From positions 1 through 64,000 of the forward strand of contig NZ_RCHI01000004.1 in NCBI RefSeq assembly GCF_003664585.1: 64,000 bases of DNA, given 5' to 3'. This document shows positions 37,259 to 45,965 of the stretch, piece by piece. The notes beneath the pieces are model-generated. The model did no database searches. It had not been told where the DNA came from and saw nothing but the letters and a program-made list of their open reading frames with translations. The translations under genes and the position numbers were made by a program. Each line of letters starts with the position of its first letter. The first letter of the stretch is position 1. The DNA is from Paenirhodobacter hankyongi. Its GTDB lineage: Bacteria; Pseudomonadota; Alphaproteobacteria; Rhodobacterales; Rhodobacteraceae.

Positions 37259-38200
37259 TCAGTGGGTGTGATTGCCGATCTGCTCGCGCACCCAGTCCCA
37301 GCTTTCGGCGATCCCCTCGTCGAGGGTGATCTTCGGCGACCAGCCCAGATCGGTGCGGGCCCGGGTGATGTCGAGGACGACGCGCGGCACGTCGAAGCTG
37401 CGCCCCGGCTTGTAGATCGGAACGACGGGTGCCCCGCCGGTGGCCTGAACGGTGCGGTCGATGCCCCGCACCACGTCGTTGACCGAGGCCCCCTCGCCAT
37501 AGCCGGCGTTGTAGCAGCCGCTGGCGTCGGAGTTCAGCGCCGCAAGGCACAGGTCGGCAAGGTCGCGGACATGGATGAAGTCGCGCACGATGCTGCCATC
37601 GCCCCAGACCTCGACCTGTTCCCCCTTGGCGATGCGCCAAAGATGGGTGCCGATGATGCCCTGGATGCCGGTGTGGCCCTGGCGCGGCCCATAGGGGTTC
37701 GAGGCCCGCAGGACCACATGCTGGAGCCCGTGCAGGTGGTGCTCCATGTGCAGGTAATTCTCGATCGCCACCTTGACGATGCCATAGGAGCTGATCGGTT
37801 GCAGCGGATGCGTCTCGGCCACCGGGTCGGTGCGGGGGATGCCGTAGACCGTGCCGCCCGACGACAGGTAGATCATCTTGCGCACGCCGGCGGCCCGCAT
37901 CATCTCGAGCAGGCGCACCGTTGCCACCAGGTTGCCGGTGATGTCGGCTTCGGGGTCGAGGTTCGAGGTCGAGGGAACCGTGGTGCTGACGAGATGGATA
38001 ATGGCATCCACTCCGCTCATCGCCTCGTAGATCTGGGCGGTATCGGCCAGATCGCCCATCACGTATTCCACCCCGGGGAGCGGCGTGCGGAACAGCTCTG
38101 GCCGGCGGTCATAGACGCGAACCTGCAGGCCGTCTGCAAGCAGCCGGTCGGCAACGTGCGAGCCGATGAAGCCGCATCCTCCGATCAAAAGTACTTTCAA
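37259..38200 (-). CDS. NAD-dependent epimerase (UDP-glucose 4-epimerase-like)
   Basis: A 313-residue extended SDR with IGGCGFIGSH, an SSGGTVYG segment, the catalytic YGIVK, and RASNPYGPRQG typical of nucleotide-sugar 4-epimerases. The start is TTG 38200 behind GGAGATCCCC. It may supply UDP-galactose (for Glf) or UDP-galacturonate (from the Ugd product); the sequence does not decide. A TTGACA on the minus strand at 38268-38263 could belong to its promoter. Confidence 0.85.
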   Translation of the reverse strand: MKVLLIGGCGFIGSHVADRLLADGLQVRVYDRRPELFRTPLPGVEYVMGDLADTAQIYEAMSGVDAIIHLVSTTVPSTSNLDPEADITGNLVATVRLLEMMRAAGVRKMIYLSSGGTVYGIPRTDPVAETHPLQPISSYGIVKVAIENYLHMEHHLHGLQHVVLRASNPYGPRQGHTGIQGIIGTHLWRIAKGEQVEVWGDGSIVRDFIHVRDLADLCLAALNSDASGCYNAGYGEGASVNDVVRGIDRTVQATGGAPVVPIYKPGRSFDVPRVVLDITRARTDLGWSPKITLDEGIAESWDWVREQIGNHTH

Positions 38201-38785
38201 AGGGGATCTCCGTCAAATGCTCGACCGGATGGTCGCCGGAGCGCTACCGATACCAGAACACTGTCAAAGAGCAATATAGATGCGGCTCCAGCCCCGTCCG
38301 GCCATGGGGCGCGGGCGGTCCGACGCCGGATTTTTGGGCTTCGGCTTCGGCTTTTTCGGCGGCTGATGCCGGAGGGGGTGTGGCCGCCGGGCGCCCCCTG
38401 CCGCGCCGCAGCGAACCCCCGGCGCAGGGGATTCGCGCGGGGCGGCCACTGCAAGCTGTGGTTGTGCCGGAGCCGGGCGGCAAGCTGTAGTGGATTCCCG
38501 CCGAGGTGCCGGCGCCTCGCCGATGTCCGCGGGGCCGGCCGCAGCGATTTGCAGGGATTCTCTCGCAATCTTGCTGCAGCTGCAGAATCACCATGGGTCA
38601 TTCCGGCGCCGGGGAATGAGCTGGAGCTGCCTCAAAATTAGGAGACAGGGCCGCCGGCACGTCGACGGTGGCTCGTTGGAGCCGAATTCAAGTGGACCAA
38701 TACACGGCCCGCGGGTATCAAGTGACGCGACGGGAGCGTGGGCCAGGGAAGCCCTCACCCATTTCTTGGATGAACAGAATTCCAC
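38201..38785. other. 585-base gap without a convincing gene
   Basis: It lies between the divergent epimerase gene and the 162-residue unknown gene. Short open frames occur on both strands, but their translations are Arg/Pro/Gly-rich and lack a ribosome site. A run of TTCGGC-type short repeats lies around 38338-38363. The left end, around 38260, is the least GC-rich part and probably holds the epimerase promoter. I see no RNA gene. Confidence 0.5.
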
Positions 38786-39274
38786 ATGCTGATCATAACG
38801 ACCCCTACCTTTGCATCCGCCCCATCCGCGGGGCTGGAAGCCGTCTGGCCAGGTCCCAAGGCTCTGGTGATTTTTCCGGATTCCGGTCTGACGTCGCAAC
38901 GCATCCGGCAGCTGGAGGACGAATTCTTCACCTTCGAATTCCTTCAGCATCCGGGCTGCGTTTCCGGAATCTTTCCGATTCTGGCGCGGTTCATGGCCAC
39001 GCAGTTCCGTGAATCCGACACGCCGCTGCTCTATCTCAACCGGCCCATGACGCCGCAGGAGTGTGAGGGCAGCCTGCTCCCCGAAGATCTGGGACTGTAT
39101 GATTTTACCTGCGAGTTTTCAGACGATGGCACGCTGTCCATGCTGCGCCTCGGAGAGATGATCGCCACCAGCCCGCTGTTCCTCGCACTGATGCGGGTGG
39201 TCGGGGAAAAACCGGTCGACGATGCCCTCTTCGTCGATCTGCTGCGCGAGACATTTGCCTGGAGCCTGAAATGA
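38786..39274 (+). CDS. Protein of unknown function upstream of an RgpF-fused glycosyltransferase
   Basis: A 162-residue protein that I do not recognise. It starts MLIITTPTFASAPSAG at ATG 38786, with only a weak ribosome site. Its stop overlaps the next gene's start (ATGA at 39271), so the two are translationally coupled. It is acidic, has no signal peptide or membrane segment, and contains LPEDLGLYDFTCEFSDDGTL in the middle. Coupling suggests a small partner of the large GT (inference). Confidence 0.65.
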   Translation: MLIITTPTFASAPSAGLEAVWPGPKALVIFPDSGLTSQRIRQLEDEFFTFEFLQHPGCVSGIFPILARFMATQFRESDTPLLYLNRPMTPQECEGSLLPEDLGLYDFTCEFSDDGTLSMLRLGEMIATSPLFLALMRVVGEKPVDDALFVDLLRETFAWSLK

Positions 39275-41829
39275 CGTCTCTCGACCTTCTCTGGCAGAAA
39301 TATGCCGCGATCGTCGGTGTGCTGGCGGACCGGCCCGATTTTCGTTTCGACCCGGACCATTATGGCGCCATCTTCCCGGACCTGGCGGGGGACCCGGCCG
39401 GTCTGCTGCGTCATTACGAGGCCGAGGGGCGGCCGGCTGGCCATGCGCCGACATTCTACCAGAAGTTGCAGGGTGACGGGTACAAGGTCGACGACGTGCT
39501 CACCGCTCTGGTTGCCGATCCGCACCTTGCTGCGGCGATCCGGGACGGCGTGCCCGGGGCCTGCCATCTCGCCTGCGAGCTGATCCATCTCGGCGCTCCC
39601 GTCGACGCGATGGTGTCGGACTTCTCGATGAGCGGCTATCTCGACATGCATCCCGACATCAAGAACGCCGGGATGGATCCGCTGCTGCATTACCTGCTCT
39701 ATGGTGCGAACGAGAAGCGCCGCATCCTCGCCGATCTGCGCAAGTCGCAGATCCGCGGGCGCTGCAGCTATTCCGCCGATCGCCCGACCTGCATGATCGT
39801 GGTGCACGAGCTGTCGCGCACCGGTGCCCCGATCGTCGGGCTGGATCTTGCCCGCGAAGCGGCGCGCACTCACAACGTCATCGTGGCGGCCCTGCGCGAC
39901 GGCCCTTTGCTGGATGAAATCCGCGACCATGCCTGCGAGGTGCTGATCACCACGCAGCCGCAGCGCGACTTCGACTTCTACCGCGGAGAGATCTTCCAGG
40001 AGATCGACTTCGCGATCACCAACTCGGTCGAGGCCTTCCCGTTCATCCCGCTGCTGGTCGCGCGGGAGATCCCGTTCCTCGCCTATGTGCATGAATACGC
40101 GGACTATACCTTCCCGGCCTACAAATCGACCTTCACCGGGCTCTTCACCGACCTGCTGGTGTTTTCCTCGGAGCATGTTCGCGACAGCTGGGATGGCCGG
40201 CTGCAGGACATCGAATTCGACATGGAGCGCGACTGCACCATCGTGCCGCAGCGCGACTTCGCGGTGGGCGGTGTCGATGCGGAGGGCTTTGCTGAGGCGC
40301 GCGCGCGGCTGTCGCAGCTGATCGGGCGCGATCTGACCGATGTGCGGCTGATCTGTGGCGCCGGGCATCTGCAGTGGCGCAAGGGAACCGACATCTTCGT
40401 CATGGCGGCCCAGATCTGCCGCCGCGACCCGGACACGGTGTTCGTCTGGATCGGTGACGGGCTGAACCCCGAGGACATGGGCTTCGGCGCCTGGATGAGC
40501 TACCATCTGCGCCAGATCGGGGCCGGGGATCCGGACGGCAACCTGTTCTTCCTGCCGGCCGGGCCGGCCTATCCCGACGTGCTGGCGGCCTCGGATGCGA
40601 TGTTCGTCTCCTCACGGCTCGACCCGCTGCCGAACGTGGTGTTCGACGCGCTCGATGCCGGCTGCCGGATCGTGCAGTTCGAGGGCGCTTCCGGCTTCGG
40701 CGACAGCCACTATCGCGGCTCCGAGCATTTCATCTCGGTCGAATACGGCAACCCGGACGCCGCAGCGGCCGCGATCCTGGCGCTGCCGCGCAAGGAGCCC
40801 TCGCCCGGTTCGAGCGGCAGCGCGGCGCGTCCGAAGCTGTTCGCGCGGCTGCGGGGCGAGCTGTTCCGCCGGCTGGAGGAGCAGCGCCACTTCGTCGTCG
40901 GCAAGTCGCAGATCGACGTGCCGATGCTGTTCACGAGCCGTGACGAGGATGCCGAGCTGCGCATCCGCGAGCGGGAAAAGACCATGCGCTATCGGCGCCG
41001 GCTGCTGTGGCGCGACCTGAACGAGGTCGAGGAAACGCTGGCGGCCTCCGACAACTGGATCCATCGCAACCTGCGGCTCGCCCCCTATGGGGAAATCCCG
41101 GCCGCGGAGGCGAAGGTGCCCGACTTCTCCATGCACATCCATGCCTTCTATACCGACGATCTGCTGGATGACCTGCGCAGCCACCAGGCCTATCACCTGG
41201 CGCGCAGGATCGTGGTGACCACCGACACGCCGAAGAAGGGCGACGAGATCTGCGAGATCATGGGGCTCGAAGGTCTTTCGCCCGAGATCGTGCTGGTGAA
41301 GAACCGGGGCCGCGACATCCTGCCCTTCATGGAGCTGTTCTATCCCGAGGGCGCGGCCGGAGAGGACGAGATCTGGTGTCACCTGCATCAGAAGAAATCC
41401 GTCAGCACCACGGATGCAGGGGATATCTGGCGCCAGTTCCTGATGCGCATCCTGCTTGGCTCCGAGAGCGCGGTCTCCGATGCCATCACCCGGCTTTCCG
41501 ACCCGAAGGTGGGGCTGGTCGCACCGTTCGAACCCTACTTCATCCCGTGGAACGCCTCGCGCGGGCTGCTGGAGAAGTTCGCCGATCGTCTGCCGGGGCC
41601 GATGCCGAAGAACCCGCTGCTGTTCCCGGTCGGCAACATGTTCTGGACCCGCCGCTCGGTGGTGCTTGCGATGAACGACATGTTCGGTCCAAGCTATCCT
41701 TGGCCGAACGAGCCGATCGCGAATGACGGCACCGAGTTCCACCTGATCGAGCGGCTGTGGCCCGCGATGAGCACCCATCTGGGGCTCGACTCGGTCTTCG
41801 TGCACAAACTCGACCAGAGAAGGGTCTGA
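39271..41829 (+). CDS. GT4-type glycosyltransferase fused to a C-terminal RgpF-like domain
   Basis: An 852-residue protein. Residues ~27-55 and ~125-152 carry copies of the 'YxxxHPDIxxxGxDPLLHYLLYG' module also seen in the 1031-residue GT. From ~165 a GT-B (group 1/GT4) domain runs to ~510 (HELSRTGAPIVGLDLAREA, GHLQWRKGTDIFV, ASDAMFVSSRLDPLPNV). From ~620 an RgpF-like domain follows (MHIHAFYTDDL, KNRGRDILPFMELF, CHLHQKKS, GNMFWTRRS). The RgpF unit is C-terminal here but N-terminal in the other protein. Confidence 0.87.
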   Translation: MTSLDLLWQKYAAIVGVLADRPDFRFDPDHYGAIFPDLAGDPAGLLRHYEAEGRPAGHAPTFYQKLQGDGYKVDDVLTALVADPHLAAAIRDGVPGACHLACELIHLGAPVDAMVSDFSMSGYLDMHPDIKNAGMDPLLHYLLYGANEKRRILADLRKSQIRGRCSYSADRPTCMIVVHELSRTGAPIVGLDLAREAARTHNVIVAALRDGPLLDEIRDHACEVLITTQPQRDFDFYRGEIFQEIDFAITNSVEAFPFIPLLVAREIPFLAYVHEYADYTFPAYKSTFTGLFTDLLVFSSEHVRDSWDGRLQDIEFDMERDCTIVPQRDFAVGGVDAEGFAEARARLSQLIGRDLTDVRLICGAGHLQWRKGTDIFVMAAQICRRDPDTVFVWIGDGLNPEDMGFGAWMSYHLRQIGAGDPDGNLFFLPAGPAYPDVLAASDAMFVSSRLDPLPNVVFDALDAGCRIVQFEGASGFGDSHYRGSEHFISVEYGNPDAAAAAILALPRKEPSPGSSGSAARPKLFARLRGELFRRLEEQRHFVVGKSQIDVPMLFTSRDEDAELRIREREKTMRYRRRLLWRDLNEVEETLAASDNWIHRNLRLAPYGEIPAAEAKVPDFSMHIHAFYTDDLLDDLRSHQAYHLARRIVVTTDTPKKGDEICEIMGLEGLSPEIVLVKNRGRDILPFMELFYPEGAAGEDEIWCHLHQKKSVSTTDAGDIWRQFLMRILLGSESAVSDAITRLSDPKVGLVAPFEPYFIPWNASRGLLEKFADRLPGPMPKNPLLFPVGNMFWTRRSVVLAMNDMFGPSYPWPNEPIANDGTEFHLIERLWPAMSTHLGLDSVFVHKLDQRRV

Positions 41830-41833
41830 TCTG

Positions 41834-42877
41834 ATGCGCATCGTCATCCATGCCGGGATGCACAAGACCGGCTCGAGCTCGATTCAGGACTACATGGGTG
41901 CCCAGACGGACGAGGAGATCGTCTATGCCCGTTGGGCCAGCAGCAACCATTGCGGGCTTTTCGTCCTGTTGTTCCAGGATCCGGAGCTGATTGTGAACTA
42001 TCACGGCTTCAAGGCCCGGGGGGCCGCGTTCCTTGCGACGCTGCCCGAGCTGCGCGCCAAATGGCGCCAGTCGATCATCGAGGATCTGGAGCGCAGCCGC
42101 GACAAGACCTTCGTGTTCTCCGCCGAGGACATCTCCTGGCCGCAATTCCAGCTGGCCCGCAAGAACATGCACGACTTTTTCCGCAGCTGGAGCGATGACA
42201 TCACCGTGGTCGGCTATGTTCGCGATCCGCTGTCCTTTGCCGTCAGCGCCTTCCAGCAACGCCTGAAAGGGGGCATGACGACTTTCGCGCCCCATACGCA
42301 TTGGCCTGAATACGAGGGCCGCTTCGCGCAGATGGACGAGCTGTTTGGTCGGGACAAGGTGATTCTGCGCCCCTACGACCGCAGCCAACTGCACGGCGGA
42401 GATGTGGTCGCTGACTTTGCCGCGATCCTCGGGACAGAGTTCGTCCCCGACCGCAACGCCGAGGCCAATACCTCGCTCAGCGCCGAGGCGACGGCCTTGC
42501 TGTTCCTGCAGCGCAACCTGGGCGACGGCTATGTCGCGGGCTTTCCGACGGCGCCGGCCGGCAACCAGGTGTTTATCGAGGCGCTGCGGCGGATCGGATC
42601 GCGGCGCTACACCTTTGCCGAGAAGATCTGGGATGAGGTCAAGGAGCAGCACCGGTCGGATCTGGACTGGATCGAGGAACGGCTGGGACAAAAGTTGCCG
42701 GAACGGCGCCCGGCCGATGCCTTGGTCATTTCAAGCGGCCAGGATCTCCTTGACCTGGCGGTGTCGCAGCTTCCTGAAGCCGAGGCGCTTTTGATGGATG
42801 TGATCCGGCAGCGCGAAGAGCCCGCAATCCAGAAAACCCGGCGCGTTCTGGATCTGTTGCGGCAGGCCAGTTATTGA
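41834..42877 (+). CDS. Sulfotransferase-like P-loop protein
   Basis: A 347-residue protein starting at ATG 41834, four bases after the large GT. The N-terminal HAGMHKTGSSSIQ is a full PAPS-loop motif. VVGYVRDPLSFAVSAFQQRLKGG supplies the R-x(n)-S site for the 3'-phosphate. Immediate linkage to the GT4-RgpF gene suggests that it modifies the same repeat unit. Acceptor sugar and position are unknown. Confidence 0.75.
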   Translation: MRIVIHAGMHKTGSSSIQDYMGAQTDEEIVYARWASSNHCGLFVLLFQDPELIVNYHGFKARGAAFLATLPELRAKWRQSIIEDLERSRDKTFVFSAEDISWPQFQLARKNMHDFFRSWSDDITVVGYVRDPLSFAVSAFQQRLKGGMTTFAPHTHWPEYEGRFAQMDELFGRDKVILRPYDRSQLHGGDVVADFAAILGTEFVPDRNAEANTSLSAEATALLFLQRNLGDGYVAGFPTAPAGNQVFIEALRRIGSRRYTFAEKIWDEVKEQHRSDLDWIEERLGQKLPERRPADALVISSGQDLLDLAVSQLPEAEALLMDVIRQREEPAIQKTRRVLDLLRQASY

Positions 42878-42974
42878 CAGCGGAACGGCCAAGGCCGAGC
42901 CTCACTCCCGAACCATGTCCCCCATTCAAGGGGGGAGGATCTTAATGCAAAGGCGCGCCATGAGGGGGGTATGA

Positions 42975-44003
42975 ATGAAAGGGGTCATTTTTCATGTGGG
43001 GATGGGCAAGACTGGGTCGACTACAATACAAAATGCACTTGCCTCGAACACTGCTGCACTGACTGAAGCGCAGCTGTGTTATCTGGGGCGCTGGATGGGT
43101 ATGGTGCATCCGGACTTCGACGATTTCTCAGGGTTTCAGAGATTTCTGCGTCAATCGCCCGACGGGCTTGTCCAAAGCGCACATGCGCTGTTGTCCACAG
43201 TTCACAGGATTCACGCCGAAACCGGCGCGCAAACATTTGTCCTATCCAACGAGCAGTACCTCGAAAATATCCCGACCTTGGCGGATTTCTTCCGTACCAT
43301 TGCAAAAACAGTGCCCCTGAAGGTTGTCATCTTCGTCCGCCCCCCGGCGACGTGGCTCCCTTCTGCCTATACTCAATGGGGAGTTGCCCATAAGACAAAC
43401 CCGGGTGCAGTTCAGTCGTTTGGCGAGAAGGCCCGACAACTGATGCGGCAGTACGACTACATCCGGCAATGGCGCGAAATTCTGGGCGAGTGTGTCACTG
43501 TCATTCCCTTCGAAGAAACTGTTGATACAGCCCTGGAGTTCTCCAAATTTCTGGGTGTCACGATGAAGGCGGATCCGGTTCGGCATCAAACTCGTCCGTC
43601 GCCTGCGCAAATCTTGCTGCGCGCGGCCTGCAACAATGTTCGGCCTGGAATTGTGTTGCCAGACGTATTCAATGCGATCATGCAACAGGCACCGTCGGGA
43701 ACTCCTGTCGGTCTGGGGGCAAAATTTGCCCATGTGTTTCAGTATGATGAAATACCCAGAATCCTTGCCGAAAATGCGGAAACGCTCTCATATCTCGAGC
43801 GTGAGTTCGGTATGAATATGCGAGAAAGCAGCCCACCTGCGCGTCCGCCGTTTGACACGTCGGAGCTGGTTGATAAATTGCTGGGCAACATGCTGGATAT
43901 TGTGTTCAGTCAGGCATATCAGATTGAAAAACTCACCCAACGTCTGGATGCGGTGGAGCGGGCTCAAGCCAGTCTTGCGCAACTTGGGAAAGCTGGCCAT
44001 TGA
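42975..44003 (+). CDS. Sulfotransferase-like P-loop protein in a low-GC patch
   Basis: A 342-residue protein beginning MKGVIFHVGMGKTGSTTIQ (PAPS-loop), with VVIFVRPPATWLPSAYTQWG as the second motif. It ends in a coiled-coil-like IEKLTQRLDAVERAQASLAQL. Base composition differs from its neighbours: the 60-base lines at 43021 and 43741 contain 29 and 27 G+C, against 38 at 44461. Codons ending in A or T are frequent. This suggests recent transfer of the single gene. ATG 42975 follows a G-rich stretch that can act as ribosome site. Confidence 0.75.
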   Translation: MKGVIFHVGMGKTGSTTIQNALASNTAALTEAQLCYLGRWMGMVHPDFDDFSGFQRFLRQSPDGLVQSAHALLSTVHRIHAETGAQTFVLSNEQYLENIPTLADFFRTIAKTVPLKVVIFVRPPATWLPSAYTQWGVAHKTNPGAVQSFGEKARQLMRQYDYIRQWREILGECVTVIPFEETVDTALEFSKFLGVTMKADPVRHQTRPSPAQILLRAACNNVRPGIVLPDVFNAIMQQAPSGTPVGLGAKFAHVFQYDEIPRILAENAETLSYLEREFGMNMRESSPPARPPFDTSELVDKLLGNMLDIVFSQAYQIEKLTQRLDAVERAQASLAQLGKAGH

Positions 44004-44040
44004 TGGATGCGCCGGGACGATAAGCGTCGGAGAGCAGCAG

Positions 44041-44139
44041 ATGCTCAAGATGATCTTCGCCCTGGCTGAGGAGGTCGCTCTGATGCGCACCCAGATCGCA
44101 GAGCTGAAGAAAAAGGTGGCGGGCGGCCCCGGCTCCTGA
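44041..44139 (+). CDS. Possible 32-residue coiled-coil microprotein
   Basis: A short frame with a good ribosome site (GGAGAG, 44029-44034, six bases before ATG 44041). The peptide has a leucine-zipper-like heptad pattern (IFALAEEVALMRTQIAELKKKV) given here only as a position range, residues 5-26. It sits between two sulfotransferase-like genes whose proteins also have coiled-coil tails. It could instead be the detached tail of the upstream gene after a frameshift. Nothing similar is known to me. Confidence 0.4.
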   Translation: MLKMIFALAEEVALMRTQIAELKKKVAGGPGS

Positions 44140-44154
44140 GAGAATACGAATATC

Positions 44155-45750
44155 ATGGTTACCTCGACGCCCCGCCGCTCTTCTCCGCCCCGCATCGCCC
44201 TTGTCGTCCTGGGGATGCATCGCTCTGGCACTTCGGCTCTGGCCGGGGCCCTGGGGCGTATCGGGTGTGATCTGCCCAAGGATCTGATGCCGCCGACCGC
44301 GATGAACGAGAAGGGGTTCTTCGAATCCAGTCGGATCACCGCGTTGAATGACGAGATCCTGCGGGCGGCCGGCCGGGACTGGGCGAGCTTCGAGGCGGTT
44401 CCAGCCGACTGGTATGCCTCGCCCGAGGCCCGCGAGCTCCAGGTGCGGGCCGGTGAGGCCCTCGTCGAGGAGTTCGGCCGTTCGTATCTGTTCGTCCTGA
44501 AGGACCCGCGGATCTGCCGGTTGCTGCCGTTCTGGCAGAAGGTTCTTGAGCAGAGCGGCTGCCAGACCCGCTATGTGATGACGCATCGTGATCCGCGGGA
44601 AGTGGCGGCGTCGTTGCAGCGCGGAACGCAATTCTCGGAGCTTTACAACAGGTTTCACGACCTCCGCTATGGTGCATTCATCTGGTTGCGCCACGTGCTC
44701 GAGGCCGAGGCCGGGACACGCGGTCAGCCGCGTGCGCATACCTCCTACAACCTGCTGATGCGCAGCTGGCAACAGGAGATCGGGAAGATCGGCAAGGCCA
44801 TCGGGATCTCCTGGCCGCGCAGCCCCGCGACCAGTGGCATCGCCGAGTTCCTCAGTGGTGGGTTGCGGCATTTCGAACAGACGGCGGCATCCGGAGCCCC
44901 GCAGGACTGGATGGCGACCACGCTCGGGATCATGACGCGCTGGAGCATCAGCGGCGAAGACCAGGCCGACCATGCCGAGCTTGACCGGATCAGCGACGCC
45001 CTGAAACAGGCGGAACCTGTCCTGGCCGAGCTGTTCCACGACAGCCAGACGCTGCGCCAGGAGCAGCGGCAGGTCCGCGCAGAGGCGGCGCAGCTGACCG
45101 CCCTGCTCCACACCAGCCGGGCCGAGGCCGAGAGCCACCAAGTCAATCATGCGACGGAACAGAGTGCCCGCGGCGCCGCCGAGCAGCAGCTTGTGGCGCT
45201 GTCCGCAGAGGTCGAGGGGTTGCGGGCGGAGGCCGAGGGGCACCGCAGCAACCACGCCACGGAGCAACGGGCCCGCGGGCTCGCGGAACAGCGGGTTGCG
45301 GGGCTTGCTGCGGAACTCGACAAGGTGCGGGCCGAGGCGGAGAACCTGCGCTTGATCTGTCCGGACATTCAGGAGCGCCTTGCGCGTGCCCTTGCCGAAA
45401 ATGCCGATCTGCGCGCGACCCATCAGGGGCTTGAGGAGAAGCTCGAGCGGCTCGAGGAGGCATGGCTCGAAGCGAGCCAGAGAGCGGACAGTCTGCAAAG
45501 CGCGCTCGCGCAGCGCAGCCAAGAGACCGAGGACCTTTACCGCACCGCTGCCGAAAACCTCGACCGCATCGCCGAGCTGGACGCGGCGCTCGAGAGGGCC
45601 ACGCAGGACAACTTCCGCCTTGACCGTCGCTGCATCCGCGACAGTCGGCATCTGGAAGACCTGACCCGCTGTCTGTCGCGGATCATGGAAGAGAGCGTCA
45701 CCGCCCGTCTTCGGCAGGGGCAGTCGCCGGATTTGCCACGACAGGATTGA
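44155..45750 (+). CDS. Sulfotransferase family protein with a coiled-coil tail
   Basis: A 531-residue protein. Its N-terminal ~300 residues are a P-loop sulfotransferase-like domain of the LGMHRSGTSAL type, with FVLKDPRICRLLPFW and the 3'-phosphate motif RYVMTHRDPREVAASL. The C-terminal ~220 residues are coiled coil, with two exact-length 35-residue repeats (AEAESHQVNHATEQ... and AEAEGHRSNHATEQ...; 45121-45225 and 45226-45330). It shares both halves with the 1002-residue protein on the opposite strand, so the two are probably paralogues. ATG 44155 has a GAGAG upstream. Confidence 0.8.
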   Translation: MVTSTPRRSSPPRIALVVLGMHRSGTSALAGALGRIGCDLPKDLMPPTAMNEKGFFESSRITALNDEILRAAGRDWASFEAVPADWYASPEARELQVRAGEALVEEFGRSYLFVLKDPRICRLLPFWQKVLEQSGCQTRYVMTHRDPREVAASLQRGTQFSELYNRFHDLRYGAFIWLRHVLEAEAGTRGQPRAHTSYNLLMRSWQQEIGKIGKAIGISWPRSPATSGIAEFLSGGLRHFEQTAASGAPQDWMATTLGIMTRWSISGEDQADHAELDRISDALKQAEPVLAELFHDSQTLRQEQRQVRAEAAQLTALLHTSRAEAESHQVNHATEQSARGAAEQQLVALSAEVEGLRAEAEGHRSNHATEQRARGLAEQRVAGLAAELDKVRAEAENLRLICPDIQERLARALAENADLRATHQGLEEKLERLEEAWLEASQRADSLQSALAQRSQETEDLYRTAAENLDRIAELDAALERATQDNFRLDRRCIRDSRHLEDLTRCLSRIMEESVTARLRQGQSPDLPRQD

Positions 45751-45783
45751 GTTCGGTCCCTTGCGGGAGAGGCGGAGGTCGCT

Positions 45784-45803
45784 TCGGCCCTCGGGGCCGA
45801 TTT
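45784..45803. terminator. Hairpin between two convergent sulfotransferase-like genes
   Basis: TCGGCCC (45784-45790), loop TCG, GGGCCGA (45794-45800), then TTT. It is a compact intrinsic-terminator-like element for the plus-strand gene, within the 215-base convergent gap. Confidence 0.6.
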
Positions 45804-45965
45804 GCGCTGCGCCGGGGATCGGGGCGGCGGTCGCGCAGGGCACGGCCTGCCGCCGCCCGCTCATGACGGCAGCCAGATTATCCTGACAGTGCACTCGCGA
45901 CCGGTGTCGGCACCGGCCTCCACCGGACCGGATGGAACCGGCACCGGCGGAGGTCCTGTGCGGGA

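Noticed and set aside
38490-38792. A 100-codon plus-strand frame in the 585-base gap
   Set aside because: No ribosome site, and an Arg/Gly/Ser-rich translation without any motif.
42878-42974. A small gene in the gap between two sulfotransferase-like genes
   Set aside because: Open frames are under 30 codons and lack a ribosome site; only a C5/G-run hairpin-like sequence near 42920 is visible.
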